DNA of 64,000 nucleotides from UBA1732 sp045114455. Its GTDB lineage: Bacteria > Verrucomicrobiota > Lentisphaeria > Victivallales > UBA1829. Made by a program: the position numbers and the translations under genes. Location: contig JBGUKN010000050.1 of assembly GCA_045114455.1 (NCBI GenBank), positions 1 through 64,000 on the forward strand, read 5' to 3'. The notes below the pieces were generated by a model that did not search any database, had not been told where the DNA came from, and was given only the letters and a program-made list of their open reading frames with translations. The number at the start of each line of letters is the position of its first letter. The stretch's first letter is position 1. Below, in pieces: positions 47,787 to 56,905 of this stretch.

Positions 47787-48731
47787 TCAAAAACGGAACG
47801 GAAGGTCGGGCTGATCCTGATTCTTTCCCAAAGCGCATTTGGCGCGCGAAGGAGACGGCGGTTCCAGGTGGACGACCACGTCGACGATGTTCAGATCGGA
47901 ATTGACCAGCAGATCGCGGACCTGGTGCGAGAGATCGTGCCCTTCCCGGACGGTCATGTCGGGATCGACGGTGATGTGGATGTCCGCCCAGATCGCGCTG
48001 CCGACATTGCGCGTGCGGAGCGCGTGCGCGCCGATGACACCGGGAAGCGACGCTGCCATGCGGTAGATCTTCTTCTGATCCTCCGGGGAAACACCCGCCT
48101 CCGAAAGCTCCATCAGGGTGGGCTGGATGATCTTCCAGGCGGAGTGCAGGATGAACCCCGAAACGATAATGGCGCCGACCGGATCGACGAAGTGAAGTTT
48201 CGGGAAGAAATACGCGATGGCGATGGCGACGGCTGCCGGGATCGAGCTGATCGCGTCGCTGCGGTGGTGCCAGGCGTTTGCCTCCATTGCGGTGGAACGG
48301 ACTTCGCGCGCCTTCCGGCGGGTCCAGCGGAACAGCGCTTCCTTGGAAACAACGGAAAAAATGGCGAACACAAACGCGAATCCGGCAGGGCCATGTTCCG
48401 ATCCATGACGAAGCGTGCCGACGGCATCTGAAGCAAGTCCGATCGCCACGGCGGCGAGCGCGATGCCGATGAACGCTGAAACGAGCGTTTCGATGCGGCG
48501 ATGTCCGTACGGATGCGAGCGGTCCGGCGGCGCGGTCCAGAATTTCACGCCGAAAATCACCGCCAGGTCTGTCACGAGGTCGGACAAACTGTGCACGGCG
48601 TCGGCAAGCAGCGCCTGACTGTAGAACAGCAGTCCGCCCACGGCCTTGGCGAAGACAAGGACCAGGTTCAATATCATCCCGACGACCGTGACGAACTGCA
48701 CGGTGCGGATTGTCTGAATATTGTTTTTCAT
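47787..48731 (-). CDS. Cation diffusion facilitator (CDF) metal transporter
   Basis: The 314-residue protein has six likely membrane segments (about 12-205) and a cytoplasmic C-terminal domain. The metal site shows H-S-L-S-D near 48-52 and H-H-R-S-D near 154-158, the paired H-x3-D pattern of CDF transporters that export Zn2+, Fe2+ or Mn2+ against protons. The C-terminal domain has histidines near H-A-L-R-T-R and D-I-H-I-T-V-D. The ATG at 48731 was chosen because homology starts near there; an in-frame start at 48803 is possible and neither has a strong ribosome site. The metal cannot be told from sequence alone. Confidence 0.87.
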   Translation of the reverse strand: MKNNIQTIRTVQFVTVVGMILNLVLVFAKAVGGLLFYSQALLADAVHSLSDLVTDLAVIFGVKFWTAPPDRSHPYGHRRIETLVSAFIGIALAAVAIGLASDAVGTLRHGSEHGPAGFAFVFAIFSVVSKEALFRWTRRKAREVRSTAMEANAWHHRSDAISSIPAAVAIAIAYFFPKLHFVDPVGAIIVSGFILHSAWKIIQPTLMELSEAGVSPEDQKKIYRMAASLPGVIGAHALRTRNVGSAIWADIHITVDPDMTVREGHDLSHQVRDLLVNSDLNIVDVVVHLEPPSPSRAKCALGKNQDQPDLPFRF

Positions 48732-49075
48732 AGCGACAGTCGATTTGTGATCCGGCAGACTCCGTGCGGACGCCGGGAACGGCGTCCGTTGAACGGAAAA
48801 CAATTTCGGGATACGGATCCCCGCATCCGGCCGGATCAGGCGGAAACAGGAAAACGGTTTTATGCTGAAGTGTGCGGAGTTTTGTTCAAAAGCAGTTACT
48901 ATAACACGGAAACGAAAAAAAGCAAGGAGATATGAAAAAAAACTCTTTTTCCTCTATTATGGACTTGCATTCTGTTTTTTTTGCTGTAAGTTATGGATAT
49001 AAAGGCAAAAGAAAGCAGACCTTTTTTCTGCATTCTGGACGCATTTGAATTCAGTCGAAAAAATGAGGTACTGAC
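48732..49075. other. Intergenic region between divergent genes, no firm gene
   Basis: About 340 bases lie between the CDF gene (leftward) and the sensor kinase (rightward). The right part is AT-rich. TATAAA-like boxes occur near 49000 but no clear -35 partner could be chosen. A 38-codon frame at 48930-49046 was considered and rejected. Confidence 0.55.
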
Positions 49076-52000
49076 ATGACTGTTCATCTTGCACGCAAGA
49101 CCAGATCCGGCCAAAGTCCATTTTCCGGCCTGCCACAAAGATTATTCCACATCGTTCTCCTTCTGTTGTTCTGCTTCACCGCGACGTTCCAGTCGTTCGC
49201 ACAGGACAGGCGGCAGTTCAATATCCTGATCATTTTCTCCGAACACACCGCCAGCGAAATCCGCACGGACCTGACCGCCGCGTTCTTCAATGAACTTGCA
49301 AACCTCGGCATCATGTTCGAAAGCGACCTGGTCGAACTGGATTCGCTGCACCAGCTGAACCAGACGGCATGGGACGAGAAACTGAGCGCGAAGAAGGATG
49401 CGATCGAAGCGGGGAAATACAAGCTGATCGTGACCTTCGGCGAACCGGCCACAAACACGCTGAAAAACATTCTGCCGAGCGTCCCGGAATCGACGGCCGT
49501 CATCCTTTCCAACATGAAGACGTTCCCGGAGGAATGGCGCCGCCTTCATCCGAACACGACCGCGGTCATCCGGCGGATGGACCCGCGCACTAACATCAAT
49601 TTCGGCTTGAAGCTGTTCCCCGACCGCCCGCACGTCGTACTGCTGGTCTCGCGATACGCCTGGTCCGACAGGCAGGACATCACGCTCAGAAACGAATTCG
49701 CCGGCATCTGCGACTTCACTACGGTCTACATCAACAGCGACTCGGAAGCGGACCGCGACGCCGCGTTCCGGAAACTTGCCACAGCGCCCGCAGATTCCTT
49801 CATCGTCTCCTGCGACTGGGATATCTACCTGCCGAACATCGGCAGCCGTTCGACCATGTGGTACCAGCTCATGCAGGTGCGCGACGACCTGCCGATCATC
49901 GGACGGCGGCGTGTCCTGCTGGACTTCGCAGTCGGTGGCTACATGTCATCCATCGAGGACGTCGGCAAGGAAACTGCCGCCCTGACCAAGCACCTCGCAA
50001 ATGCCAGAGGGTCCTGGAACGCGTCCAACCTCGATCCTGTCACCATCCCCGAGATCTGCACCATCAACTACAAACGCATCAACTACTGGGATTACGACGA
50101 AACGGCAATCCCGGGCGACGCCGTCTGGGTCAACGAGCCGGAGTCCTGGGTCCAGCGGAATCAGGAGCTGCTCACCACGCTTGCGGCTCTTTTCACCCTC
50201 CTCTGCGCGTTTTTCCTCGGCGGGCTCATCTATTTCTTCAAGTATCGCAGGATGACCGGACGCTTCCTCGCGATCCACGGACACATGCCGCTCCTCGTCG
50301 CCGCTTATTCCACGTCCGGCGAAGTCCTCTATTCGCACGTGCCGTTCAATGACCCGGACGCTTCGCAAAATCTCGACGATCTCCGCACGACGCTTACCAA
50401 CACCATCCGCGTCGAAATGGCCGAGACGGCGATCTCCGGCAAGACAATGACCATCAACCGCAAGCATGGGGAAAAGAACTACACCGTCACACTGACCAAG
50501 CTCGACAAAAAGATCTTCAACCATGAAGCCGTCCTGGTCGTCGCGCAGGACACCACCGAAATGGCCGAACTCCGCGAAAAGGCGTTCAACCTCGCCACAA
50601 GGCTTCAGTTCACGCTCCGCGCCATCGGCGACGGCGTCATCGTCACGGACCGCATGGGATTCGTCACGATGGTCAACCACTCCGCGGAAAAGCTGACCGG
50701 ATACACCCAGGCGGAAGCCGAAGGAAAAACGGTGCAGGAGGTCTTCAACACCACCTCGCCAGAGGGTTCCGCCACGCTCGCATCCCCCGTTGAAACCGCC
50801 ATCCGCGAAAACCGCATCATCTCAAGCAGCGACAACATCACCATTGTTTCCAAGGACGGCACAAAACGCCGCATCTCCACGTCCACCTCTCCCATCCGGG
50901 GAGCAAAGAACGCCCTCATCGGCGTGATCGTCGTCTTCCGCGACATCACGGAAGAATACGAACGCCGGGAGGAACTCGACCGCAAAACCCATGCACTCCA
51001 GACGGCAACGTCGCTCGCGAACCTCGGATATTTCTACTACACGCCGGATACCGATGTCCTTGACGCGCCGTCGCAAGCCGAGGCAGTTTGGCCGTTCGAA
51101 AACGGGAAAGCCGTTCAGCCCGAAGACTGGATCATCAAGGACGACCTGCAGAACTATATGACTCATCGGCGCGCGCTCTTCCACGGAAAGGCCGACACGC
51201 TCGAATGCACCTTCCGCAGCGATTTCTTCGGCGAACGCCGGCATTTCCGCATCATCGCCGTGAAGGACAAGTATTCGGCGAAAAAGCATCCGCGCTACTT
51301 CTTCATGCTTCAGGACATCACGAAGGTCCGCAACTTGGAGACAGAAGCCGCGAACGCCACGATCCTCCTCAAAAAACTGTTCGACCTCCTGCCCAGCACC
51401 GCCACGGTCCGCGACTACAGCACAGGCGGTACGCTGATCATGGCGAACCAGAAGTATTGCTATCAGATGAACATCTCCGAGGAAAAGGTTCTCGGTACGA
51501 CCTATGACGAACTCTTCAGCCCCGAGACCGCAAAGAACTTTAAGGATATGGACGAGGAGGCGCTCCGGAACGAGGGGCAGATCACCACGCACGTGATAAA
51601 AGCTCCCGGCCACAACGGCGAGATCATGGTGCAGATCTCCCACGTGGCATTCACGTCTGCCGACGGCAGAACGCTCGTTTTCGGCAGCGGCACTGATGTC
51701 ACCGAGCTGAACAATGCCATCAAGACCGCCGAGTCCGCCGCCAAGGCGAAGAGCCTCTTCCTCGCCACCATGAGCCATGAGATCCGCACGCCGCTCAACG
51801 CCATCCTCGGATTCAGCCAGCTGCTTCAGGACGAGTCGCTTCCGCCCGCCGAGGCCGGCGAATATCTCCGCAGCATCCATTACGCGGGCAACGCCCTGCT
51901 CTCGCTCATCAACGACATCCTCGACCTCTCCAAGCTCGACGCCGACCAGATGGTCATCCAGCCGGAACCGATCAATCTCCGCGAACTTCTGTTCGAGCTC

Positions 52001-52843
52001 GAGGCGGTTTTCACGGCCAAGGCGAAATCGCAGGGGATCGAACTGGTCACGTCCGTCCCGGACGACCTCCCCGTCCTCAATCTGGATGAACGCCGTCTCC
52101 GCCAGGTCCTCCTCAACGTGATCGGAAACGCCGTCAAGTTCACGAAACAGGGCTCCGTGTCCGTCACGCTGACGTTCTTCAAGCTGAACGAAACACGCGC
52201 CGCGCTCACCATCCGCATCGCCGACACCGGCTGCGGCATCTCGAAGGAATCCCTCTCGAAGATTTTCGAACCGTTCGTCCAGGACAAGTCGTCCTACCGC
52301 GGCATCCGAACGGAAAATGGGACGGGACTCGGGCTTTCCATCGCAAAACGCCTTGTCGACTGCATGAAAGGTTCCCTCACGGTCGAAAGCACGGTCGGAA
52401 AAGGAAGCGTGTTCACCATTCTTCTTCCCGACATCGAAATCTGCAGCAAAGCCCAGCTTACTGAAGGCGAACAGGCCTCCACGGGCAAACTGGACCTCTC
52501 CAAGAAGATCCTCGTCGTCGACGACGTCCCGCTCAACGTGAAAGTCCTCTGCGCCATGCTCCGCAAGATGGGATTCGATCCGATCTCCGCGCCTTCCGGC
52601 GCAAAGGCGCTGGAGCTTATGAAGACCACGAAGCCCGACATCGCGCTGCTCGACCTCTGGATGCCGGAAATGAACGGCATGGAGCTCGCGACGGCCATTC
52701 GCGCAAACCCGGAATGGAAAGGAATCAAGCTCTTTGCCGTCACCGCGGACACGGAAAACAATTCGAACTTCAACATGGACATTTTCGACGCCATCGTCAT
52801 GAAGCCGGTCACCCAGGAGTCCCTGATCAAAGTCCTCAGTTGA
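49076..52843 (+). CDS. Hybrid sensor histidine kinase with ABC-substrate-binding-like sensor
   Basis: 1255 residues. A signal peptide (1-43) precedes a periplasmic domain (about 46-355) resembling ABC substrate-binding proteins (R-x-F-N-I-L-I-I-F-S start, V-T-F-G-E-P-A near 119). A membrane span follows (about 365-389), then a cytoplasmic region with at least two PAS-like domains (one from about 505, D-G-V-I-V-T-D), a HisKA domain with H901 (S-H-E-I-R-T-P-L-N), a HATPase with D-T-G-C-G-I and G-T-G-L-G-L-S, and a C-terminal receiver domain with phospho-acceptor D1193 (L-L-D-L-W-M-P). The ligand is unknown. GAGGT precedes the ATG. No separate response-regulator gene lies next to it. Confidence 0.9.
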   Translation: MTVHLARKTRSGQSPFSGLPQRLFHIVLLLLFCFTATFQSFAQDRRQFNILIIFSEHTASEIRTDLTAAFFNELANLGIMFESDLVELDSLHQLNQTAWDEKLSAKKDAIEAGKYKLIVTFGEPATNTLKNILPSVPESTAVILSNMKTFPEEWRRLHPNTTAVIRRMDPRTNINFGLKLFPDRPHVVLLVSRYAWSDRQDITLRNEFAGICDFTTVYINSDSEADRDAAFRKLATAPADSFIVSCDWDIYLPNIGSRSTMWYQLMQVRDDLPIIGRRRVLLDFAVGGYMSSIEDVGKETAALTKHLANARGSWNASNLDPVTIPEICTINYKRINYWDYDETAIPGDAVWVNEPESWVQRNQELLTTLAALFTLLCAFFLGGLIYFFKYRRMTGRFLAIHGHMPLLVAAYSTSGEVLYSHVPFNDPDASQNLDDLRTTLTNTIRVEMAETAISGKTMTINRKHGEKNYTVTLTKLDKKIFNHEAVLVVAQDTTEMAELREKAFNLATRLQFTLRAIGDGVIVTDRMGFVTMVNHSAEKLTGYTQAEAEGKTVQEVFNTTSPEGSATLASPVETAIRENRIISSSDNITIVSKDGTKRRISTSTSPIRGAKNALIGVIVVFRDITEEYERREELDRKTHALQTATSLANLGYFYYTPDTDVLDAPSQAEAVWPFENGKAVQPEDWIIKDDLQNYMTHRRALFHGKADTLECTFRSDFFGERRHFRIIAVKDKYSAKKHPRYFFMLQDITKVRNLETEAANATILLKKLFDLLPSTATVRDYSTGGTLIMANQKYCYQMNISEEKVLGTTYDELFSPETAKNFKDMDEEALRNEGQITTHVIKAPGHNGEIMVQISHVAFTSADGRTLVFGSGTDVTELNNAIKTAESAAKAKSLFLATMSHEIRTPLNAILGFSQLLQDESLPPAEAGEYLRSIHYAGNALLSLINDILDLSKLDADQMVIQPEPINLRELLFELEAVFTAKAKSQGIELVTSVPDDLPVLNLDERRLRQVLLNVIGNAVKFTKQGSVSVTLTFFKLNETRAALTIRIADTGCGISKESLSKIFEPFVQDKSSYRGIRTENGTGLGLSIAKRLVDCMKGSLTVESTVGKGSVFTILLPDIEICSKAQLTEGEQASTGKLDLSKKILVVDDVPLNVKVLCAMLRKMGFDPISAPSGAKALELMKTTKPDIALLDLWMPEMNGMELATAIRANPEWKGIKLFAVTADTENNSNFNMDIFDAIVMKPVTQESLIKVLS

Positions 52844-52886
52844 GCCGTCCGAAATGCAAAAAAAGACGCCGCAACAGCATTTCGAT

Positions 52887-52915
52887 TTGACTTTCTCCGT
52901 TTTTGATAGTATGTT
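52887..52915 (+). promoter_or_regulatory. Promoter for the thioredoxin-fold gene
   Basis: TTGACT (52887-52892) and TATGTT (52910-52915) are 17 bases apart, about 50 bases before the ATG at 52966. Confidence 0.65.
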
Positions 52916-52965
52916 AAAAATGAAACACCAGCCCCACAACAGACATAACAGAAAGGAGTGAACCT

Positions 52966-53781
52966 ATGAGAAAACTTTTCGCCCTTTGCTGCTTCCTGAC
53001 GACAGTCTCGCTTTTCCCCGGTCTCGCCGCGGGGGAATGGCTTACCGATTTCGAAAAAGCCAAAGCCGAATCGCTGAAGACGGGACGGCCGATCTATATC
53101 CTGTTCACAAATTCGGACTCGGCGGCAGCCCTCAGTCTCGAACGCACCATCTTCAGCCAGAAAAAGTTCCAGAACTACGCCGACAAAAGCCTCGTGCTCA
53201 TGAAGGTCGACTTCCCCACCGCGATCCACCTTCAGCCGAAGGCCCTCGCGCAGCAGAACCGCGAACTCCGCACGAAGTACGGCATCGGCACACTCCCGAC
53301 CATGCTCCTGCTGGACGCCAACGGAGAGGTTTATATTGATTTCGTGAAAGCCGACGGGAGCGCGGAGAGGCACCGCCGGAAAATGAACGAGATCATGGAT
53401 TTCGATCCGCCGAAACGCTATTCCGACTATCTCGACGGATTCGTGAAAAAGTATTCTCCGCCGAAACCGGTTGTGAAGGAATCCGAGGCAAAGCCCGCCG
53501 AAAAGAAGGCCGCGGCAAAACAGCCTGCGAAGAAACCTGCAAAAAAGCCGGATAAGAAGCCCGCGGAAAAAACGCAGGACGACAACAATATCCCGGGAGA
53601 AACGGCCGGAAGCCCGCTGATCCCGCTCGACCCGGAAGGAGATTTCCAGGAATGGCTGAAGTCCAGCATTGAGGGAAGTTCCGCAGAAGGGGCAAAAGCG
53701 GACGAAAAGGCAAGTGAAAGCATGCCTCAGGAAGAAGCCGCCCCCGCGCAGGCTCCCGCCTCCGAACCGGAGAAATCCTGA
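52966..53781 (+). CDS. Exported thioredoxin-fold protein lacking the CxxC cysteines
   Basis: 271 residues. A signal peptide (1-23) precedes a thioredoxin-like domain (about 24-145). The family normally reads F-T-G-S-D-W-C-x-x-C in the active loop; here it is F-T-N-S-D-S-A-A-A-L, so both cysteines are missing. The rest of the fold, including V-D-F-P near 84, Y-G-I-G-T-L-P-T near 106 and L-L-L-D-A-N-G near 115, is intact. From about 165 the protein is Lys/Pro/Ala-rich (K-K-P-A-K-K-P-D-K-K-P), then acidic and low in complexity. Without cysteines it cannot be a disulfide oxidoreductase; it may bind partners. AAAGGAG precedes the ATG. Confidence 0.8.
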   Translation: MRKLFALCCFLTTVSLFPGLAAGEWLTDFEKAKAESLKTGRPIYILFTNSDSAAALSLERTIFSQKKFQNYADKSLVLMKVDFPTAIHLQPKALAQQNRELRTKYGIGTLPTMLLLDANGEVYIDFVKADGSAERHRRKMNEIMDFDPPKRYSDYLDGFVKKYSPPKPVVKESEAKPAEKKAAAKQPAKKPAKKPDKKPAEKTQDDNNIPGETAGSPLIPLDPEGDFQEWLKSSIEGSSAEGAKADEKASESMPQEEAAPAQAPASEPEKS

Positions 53782-53805
53782 CTCCTCCGTTCATAGGAAA
53801 ATCGA

Positions 53806-53840
53806 ATCCCGTGCCGTTTTGAACGCGGCACGGGATTTTT
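53806..53840 (+). terminator. Terminator, likely serving both convergent genes
   Basis: An 11-bp perfect stem (ATCCCGTGCCG / CGGCACGGGAT) with a 9-base loop is followed by five T residues. It lies 25 bases past the thioredoxin-fold gene and 34 before the end of the convergent GH39-like gene, so it may stop both. Confidence 0.85.
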
Positions 53841-53873
53841 CATTTCATCGGATAAAACGGAAAACGGTCTGTT

Positions 53874-55571
53874 TTACTTCAGCGGGACCAGCTCCACGAA
53901 ATAGACGTCGTTCTGCTTCATATCCAGTCCGAGCTGGAACTCCTCGCCCTTCATGACGGAGACCTGCGCCCGGTACATCGGACGAAGCCGCGAAACGCGT
54001 TCCAGTCGCGCGATCTCCTCGCGGCTGATGTCCGTCTTCGCGCCGTCCTCCTCCAGCCACGCGGAATAAGCATCCCCGGCCCGGTAGCCGATGCGGGTCA
54101 CGCGCAGATCGTATTCGCCGGGCTTCAGTCCGGCGATGCGGAACAGCGCATGGCCTTTGTCCTTGGCCGGGTGCGGATCGAAGAACGTGTCCTGGTTGCT
54201 GATCCTGCCGCCCTGCGTCGGATGGGTCAGGTCCCAGAAAAGCGCCTGCACGCCGCCCTTCGCGTCCTTGCAGACGTAGGACGACGCGTCGCTGGAGACA
54301 AGCTCCGTCGGACCGAGCGAGGCGAGGCACTGGTATGCACGGTAGGCGGCCTTCGGGATGCTCTGGAACGTCATGAGGCCGAAACCGCCGTGGAACGGAC
54401 GCGGCGCGGGGCCGCATTCCTCGAAGATGTCTGTGAACGTCCACAGGCTCATGCACGCCATTTTCTCCGTATTGCGGAGCTGTTCCAGGATGAACGGCGC
54501 GGCGAAATAAGAATCGTGCACAGGATCGACCGGAGACGGCGACGCGTGCCACTCGGTGATGTAGACGGGGACGTCGCAACGGAGGTTTTTGCGGATGTCT
54601 TCCAGTTTCTTATTGAAGCAGTCGGCCACATGCCGGAGGTTCTTCATCAGGTAGATGTAATTGCCGCCGAACCGGTCGATCTTCGGCAGCGCCGGGTTTT
54701 CCGGATCGAATCCGTACTGGTGGAACGAAATGAAATCCAGCGGCAGGCGGTTCTTGCGGCAGTATTTCACGAGCGGGGCGATGAAGTCGAGCCCGGCGCC
54801 GGAGGGACCGCCGACCGGATACGCCTTGTTGACGGACTTGACCGCGCGCGACGTGTATTTGTAGAGTTCCAGATAGGCGTCGAGCATGGTGGTCTTCTTC
54901 CCTGGATCCCAGAAGACGTCCAGGTCCGGTTCGTTCCACACTTCGAAGCGCCATGTCTTCACCTCGTCTTCGCCGTAGCGTTCGGTCCAGTGCCGGACGG
55001 TCGCGCGGACCAGGTCGGCCCAGCGTTCGTGCTTCTTCGGTGGAGTCACATTGGCTTTCCACCAGAAGATCGTGGTCTTGCCGGAGGCGAGCTTTTCGGG
55101 CATGAAGCTGAGCTCGACAAACGGCTTGACGCCGATGGAAAGCAGGAAATCGAACACGTCGTCGATATACATGAAGTTGTACACCGGATTTCCCGCCTTG
55201 TCCTCGCTGTACACGCGCATTTCGTCGTGGAAGAGGCCGTGCGCGCGGAGATACCGGAAACCGAGTTCCTTCCTGCATTTCGCGAGCTGTTTGCGCCATG
55301 TATCGCGCAGTCCTTCGCCGATGCGCCCTGCCCCGACGCAGTCGCGCCAGACGTCGGAACGCTTCCCCTTCACGACTTTGAAATCCGCCTGGATGACGCG
55401 GTCCGGCGCAGTCTCGCCCGGATAGACTTCGGGGACGGCTTTCTTTGTGGCGGGCTTCTTTGCAGCTGGCTTCTTTGCAGAGGGTTTCGCGGCGACGGAG
55501 GCGGCCTTCTTCGCGGCGGATGCGGGTTTCGCGGCTTTCTTTGCGGCGGAGGGCTTCTGTTTCGTGCTCAT
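53874..55571 (-). CDS. GH39-like glycoside hydrolase with histone-H1-like N-terminal tail
   Basis: 565 residues. Residues 1-47 are Lys/Ala/Pro-rich (repeated A-A-K-K and K-K-P-A), like histone H1 or AlgP tails, and no signal peptide precedes them. The TIM barrel (about 60-420) has the GH39 pattern: acid/base E214 in V-W-N-E-P-D-L and nucleophile E340 in I-T-E-W-H. A C-terminal beta-sandwich follows (about 440-565). The family includes beta-xylosidases and alpha-L-iduronidases; the substrate here is unknown. The ATG at 55571 has AGGAG about 11 bases upstream. The tail would suit DNA, RNA or polyanion binding, which is odd for a glycosidase. Confidence 0.78.
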   Translation of the reverse strand: MSTKQKPSAAKKAAKPASAAKKAASVAAKPSAKKPAAKKPATKKAVPEVYPGETAPDRVIQADFKVVKGKRSDVWRDCVGAGRIGEGLRDTWRKQLAKCRKELGFRYLRAHGLFHDEMRVYSEDKAGNPVYNFMYIDDVFDFLLSIGVKPFVELSFMPEKLASGKTTIFWWKANVTPPKKHERWADLVRATVRHWTERYGEDEVKTWRFEVWNEPDLDVFWDPGKKTTMLDAYLELYKYTSRAVKSVNKAYPVGGPSGAGLDFIAPLVKYCRKNRLPLDFISFHQYGFDPENPALPKIDRFGGNYIYLMKNLRHVADCFNKKLEDIRKNLRCDVPVYITEWHASPSPVDPVHDSYFAAPFILEQLRNTEKMACMSLWTFTDIFEECGPAPRPFHGGFGLMTFQSIPKAAYRAYQCLASLGPTELVSSDASSYVCKDAKGGVQALFWDLTHPTQGGRISNQDTFFDPHPAKDKGHALFRIAGLKPGEYDLRVTRIGYRAGDAYSAWLEEDGAKTDISREEIARLERVSRLRPMYRAQVSVMKGEEFQLGLDMKQNDVYFVELVPLK

Positions 55572-55761
55572 ATGGCTGGTATCTCCTGTTGATTCGTCCC
55601 GGCGCCGGCGTTCGGCATGGGACATGGGGATTGAGGATGTCGGCAAAAATCTATAACGGAAATACAATAGCACGTTCCGGACGTTTTCCCATACACTTTT
55701 TGCAAGAAAGCATGTTTTCTTTGAACAAAATCACAGGATGGCAAGGGAAAAAGACGGAGAC

Positions 55762-55791
55762 AAAAAACGGCACGGGAACCAGCCCGTGCCG
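55762..55791 (-). terminator. Terminator after the secreted unknown gene
   Basis: A 9-bp perfect stem (CGGCACGGG / CCCGTGCCG, 6-base loop) is followed on the minus strand by six T residues, 28 bases past the stop at 55820. Confidence 0.85.
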
Positions 55792-55819
55792 CGAATCTCG
55801 AACAGGGGAAACGAACGGC

Positions 55820-56902
55820 TCAGAACCCTTCAAGCAGGGATTTCTTTTCGTTGTCTCCGGATTTCGAACTGGCCTTTTCCGCCGCTTCCTTCGCGCTGAG
55901 GGATTCGGGGCCGAGAATGGCGTCCGGATCAAGCGGATCGTCGAGCAGGGAACTCTTCGGATCGCGCATGTCTTCCAGGAACTGGATGTCGCGGATTTCC
56001 TCGTAGTCGACGTCCTTGCGCGCCTCGCGTCCGCCGACGACCTTCACGATGCCGGTGTCCGGGTCAAGCACCAGCCGCGGCGCCTTGTCGACCTTCATCA
56101 GTATCTGGCGGTTTTCCAGCTCGCCGTCGGTATTGTACTGGTAATAGGCATAGACTTTGGTGCTGGCCGGCAGCAGGACATTGAGGCGCGACAGGAAATC
56201 GATTTCGCATTTCGGGCGGAGATCGGGCCCCAGGTCGTAGCCGATATGGCGGAGCATATAGAGGTTGTCCTTGTCTTCCAGCGTAAGGCAATAGACGTGG
56301 GATGCGCCCGTGAAATAGCTCAGGATGCGGTATTCGCGCGTCTTGATCATGCGGGTCTTTTCCTCCTTCGTTCCGTCCTCATTCACCGTGGCGTCCTCGA
56401 TCGAATCGTCGAGCAGCGGCAGTCCGACCGTCCTCGACCAGATCACGTTGCCGCGCACGATGTTGAAATGGGCTTCCTTGGACTGATACGGAGTCGCCAT
56501 CTGCGGATGCCGCAGGACGGCTTTCACGCTGTAGCGCCCGGTGGAGCGCAGGTCGTAGTGCTTGCTGAGGTTGAACATATACGACTTTTCGCCGCCGGGG
56601 GGCAGGATCACACCGGTCATGTCGGGAAGCGGCGCATCCTTCGGAGAACGCACGAAACTCGGATCGTTGCGGTCGGAACGGCGGATTTCGAACTGAAGGT
56701 TGCCCTTGAGGCCGAGGCTCTCGCCAAACGCAAGCGGATGCGCGGAAAGGTTCCGCATCGCGACGCGCACAAAAACGGATTCGTACTGAAGATAATTGAC
56801 CTGGACGGGCTTGACGACGATCGCCACCTGCGCGCGAACGCACACGGGAAGTAAAAACAGAACAAAGACCGCCGCAATGACATGGCGAAGTTTGAGAATC
56901 AT
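55820..56902 (-). CDS. Secreted protein of unknown function
   Basis: 360 residues with a signal peptide (about 1-24, cleavage after V-R-A). The mature part begins with strands and P-V-Q-V-N-Y-L-Q-Y-E-S-V-F-V-R-V, resembling Ig-like or bacterial macroglobulin-like sandwich domains (a target-facing N-S/T-rich edge near 50-140). It has S-Y-M-F-N-L-S near 107 and a final Ser/Lys/Glu-rich tail. I do not recognise a family. It begins 3 bases after the GT9 gene ends and is closed by a terminator, so it forms an operon with the glycosyltransferase and the metallophosphoesterase. Confidence 0.7.
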   Translation of the reverse strand: MILKLRHVIAAVFVLFLLPVCVRAQVAIVVKPVQVNYLQYESVFVRVAMRNLSAHPLAFGESLGLKGNLQFEIRRSDRNDPSFVRSPKDAPLPDMTGVILPPGGEKSYMFNLSKHYDLRSTGRYSVKAVLRHPQMATPYQSKEAHFNIVRGNVIWSRTVGLPLLDDSIEDATVNEDGTKEEKTRMIKTREYRILSYFTGASHVYCLTLEDKDNLYMLRHIGYDLGPDLRPKCEIDFLSRLNVLLPASTKVYAYYQYNTDGELENRQILMKVDKAPRLVLDPDTGIVKVVGGREARKDVDYEEIRDIQFLEDMRDPKSSLLDDPLDPDAILGPESLSAKEAAEKASSKSGDNEKKSLLEGF

Positions 56903-56905
56903 GGT

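Noticed and set aside
48930..49046. 38-codon frame with an AAGGAG upstream, before the sensor kinase
   Set aside because: The ribosome site is only 2-3 bases from the ATG, the peptide has no signal or known motif, and the region is AT-rich where chance frames are common. It could still be a leader peptide, but nothing supports it.
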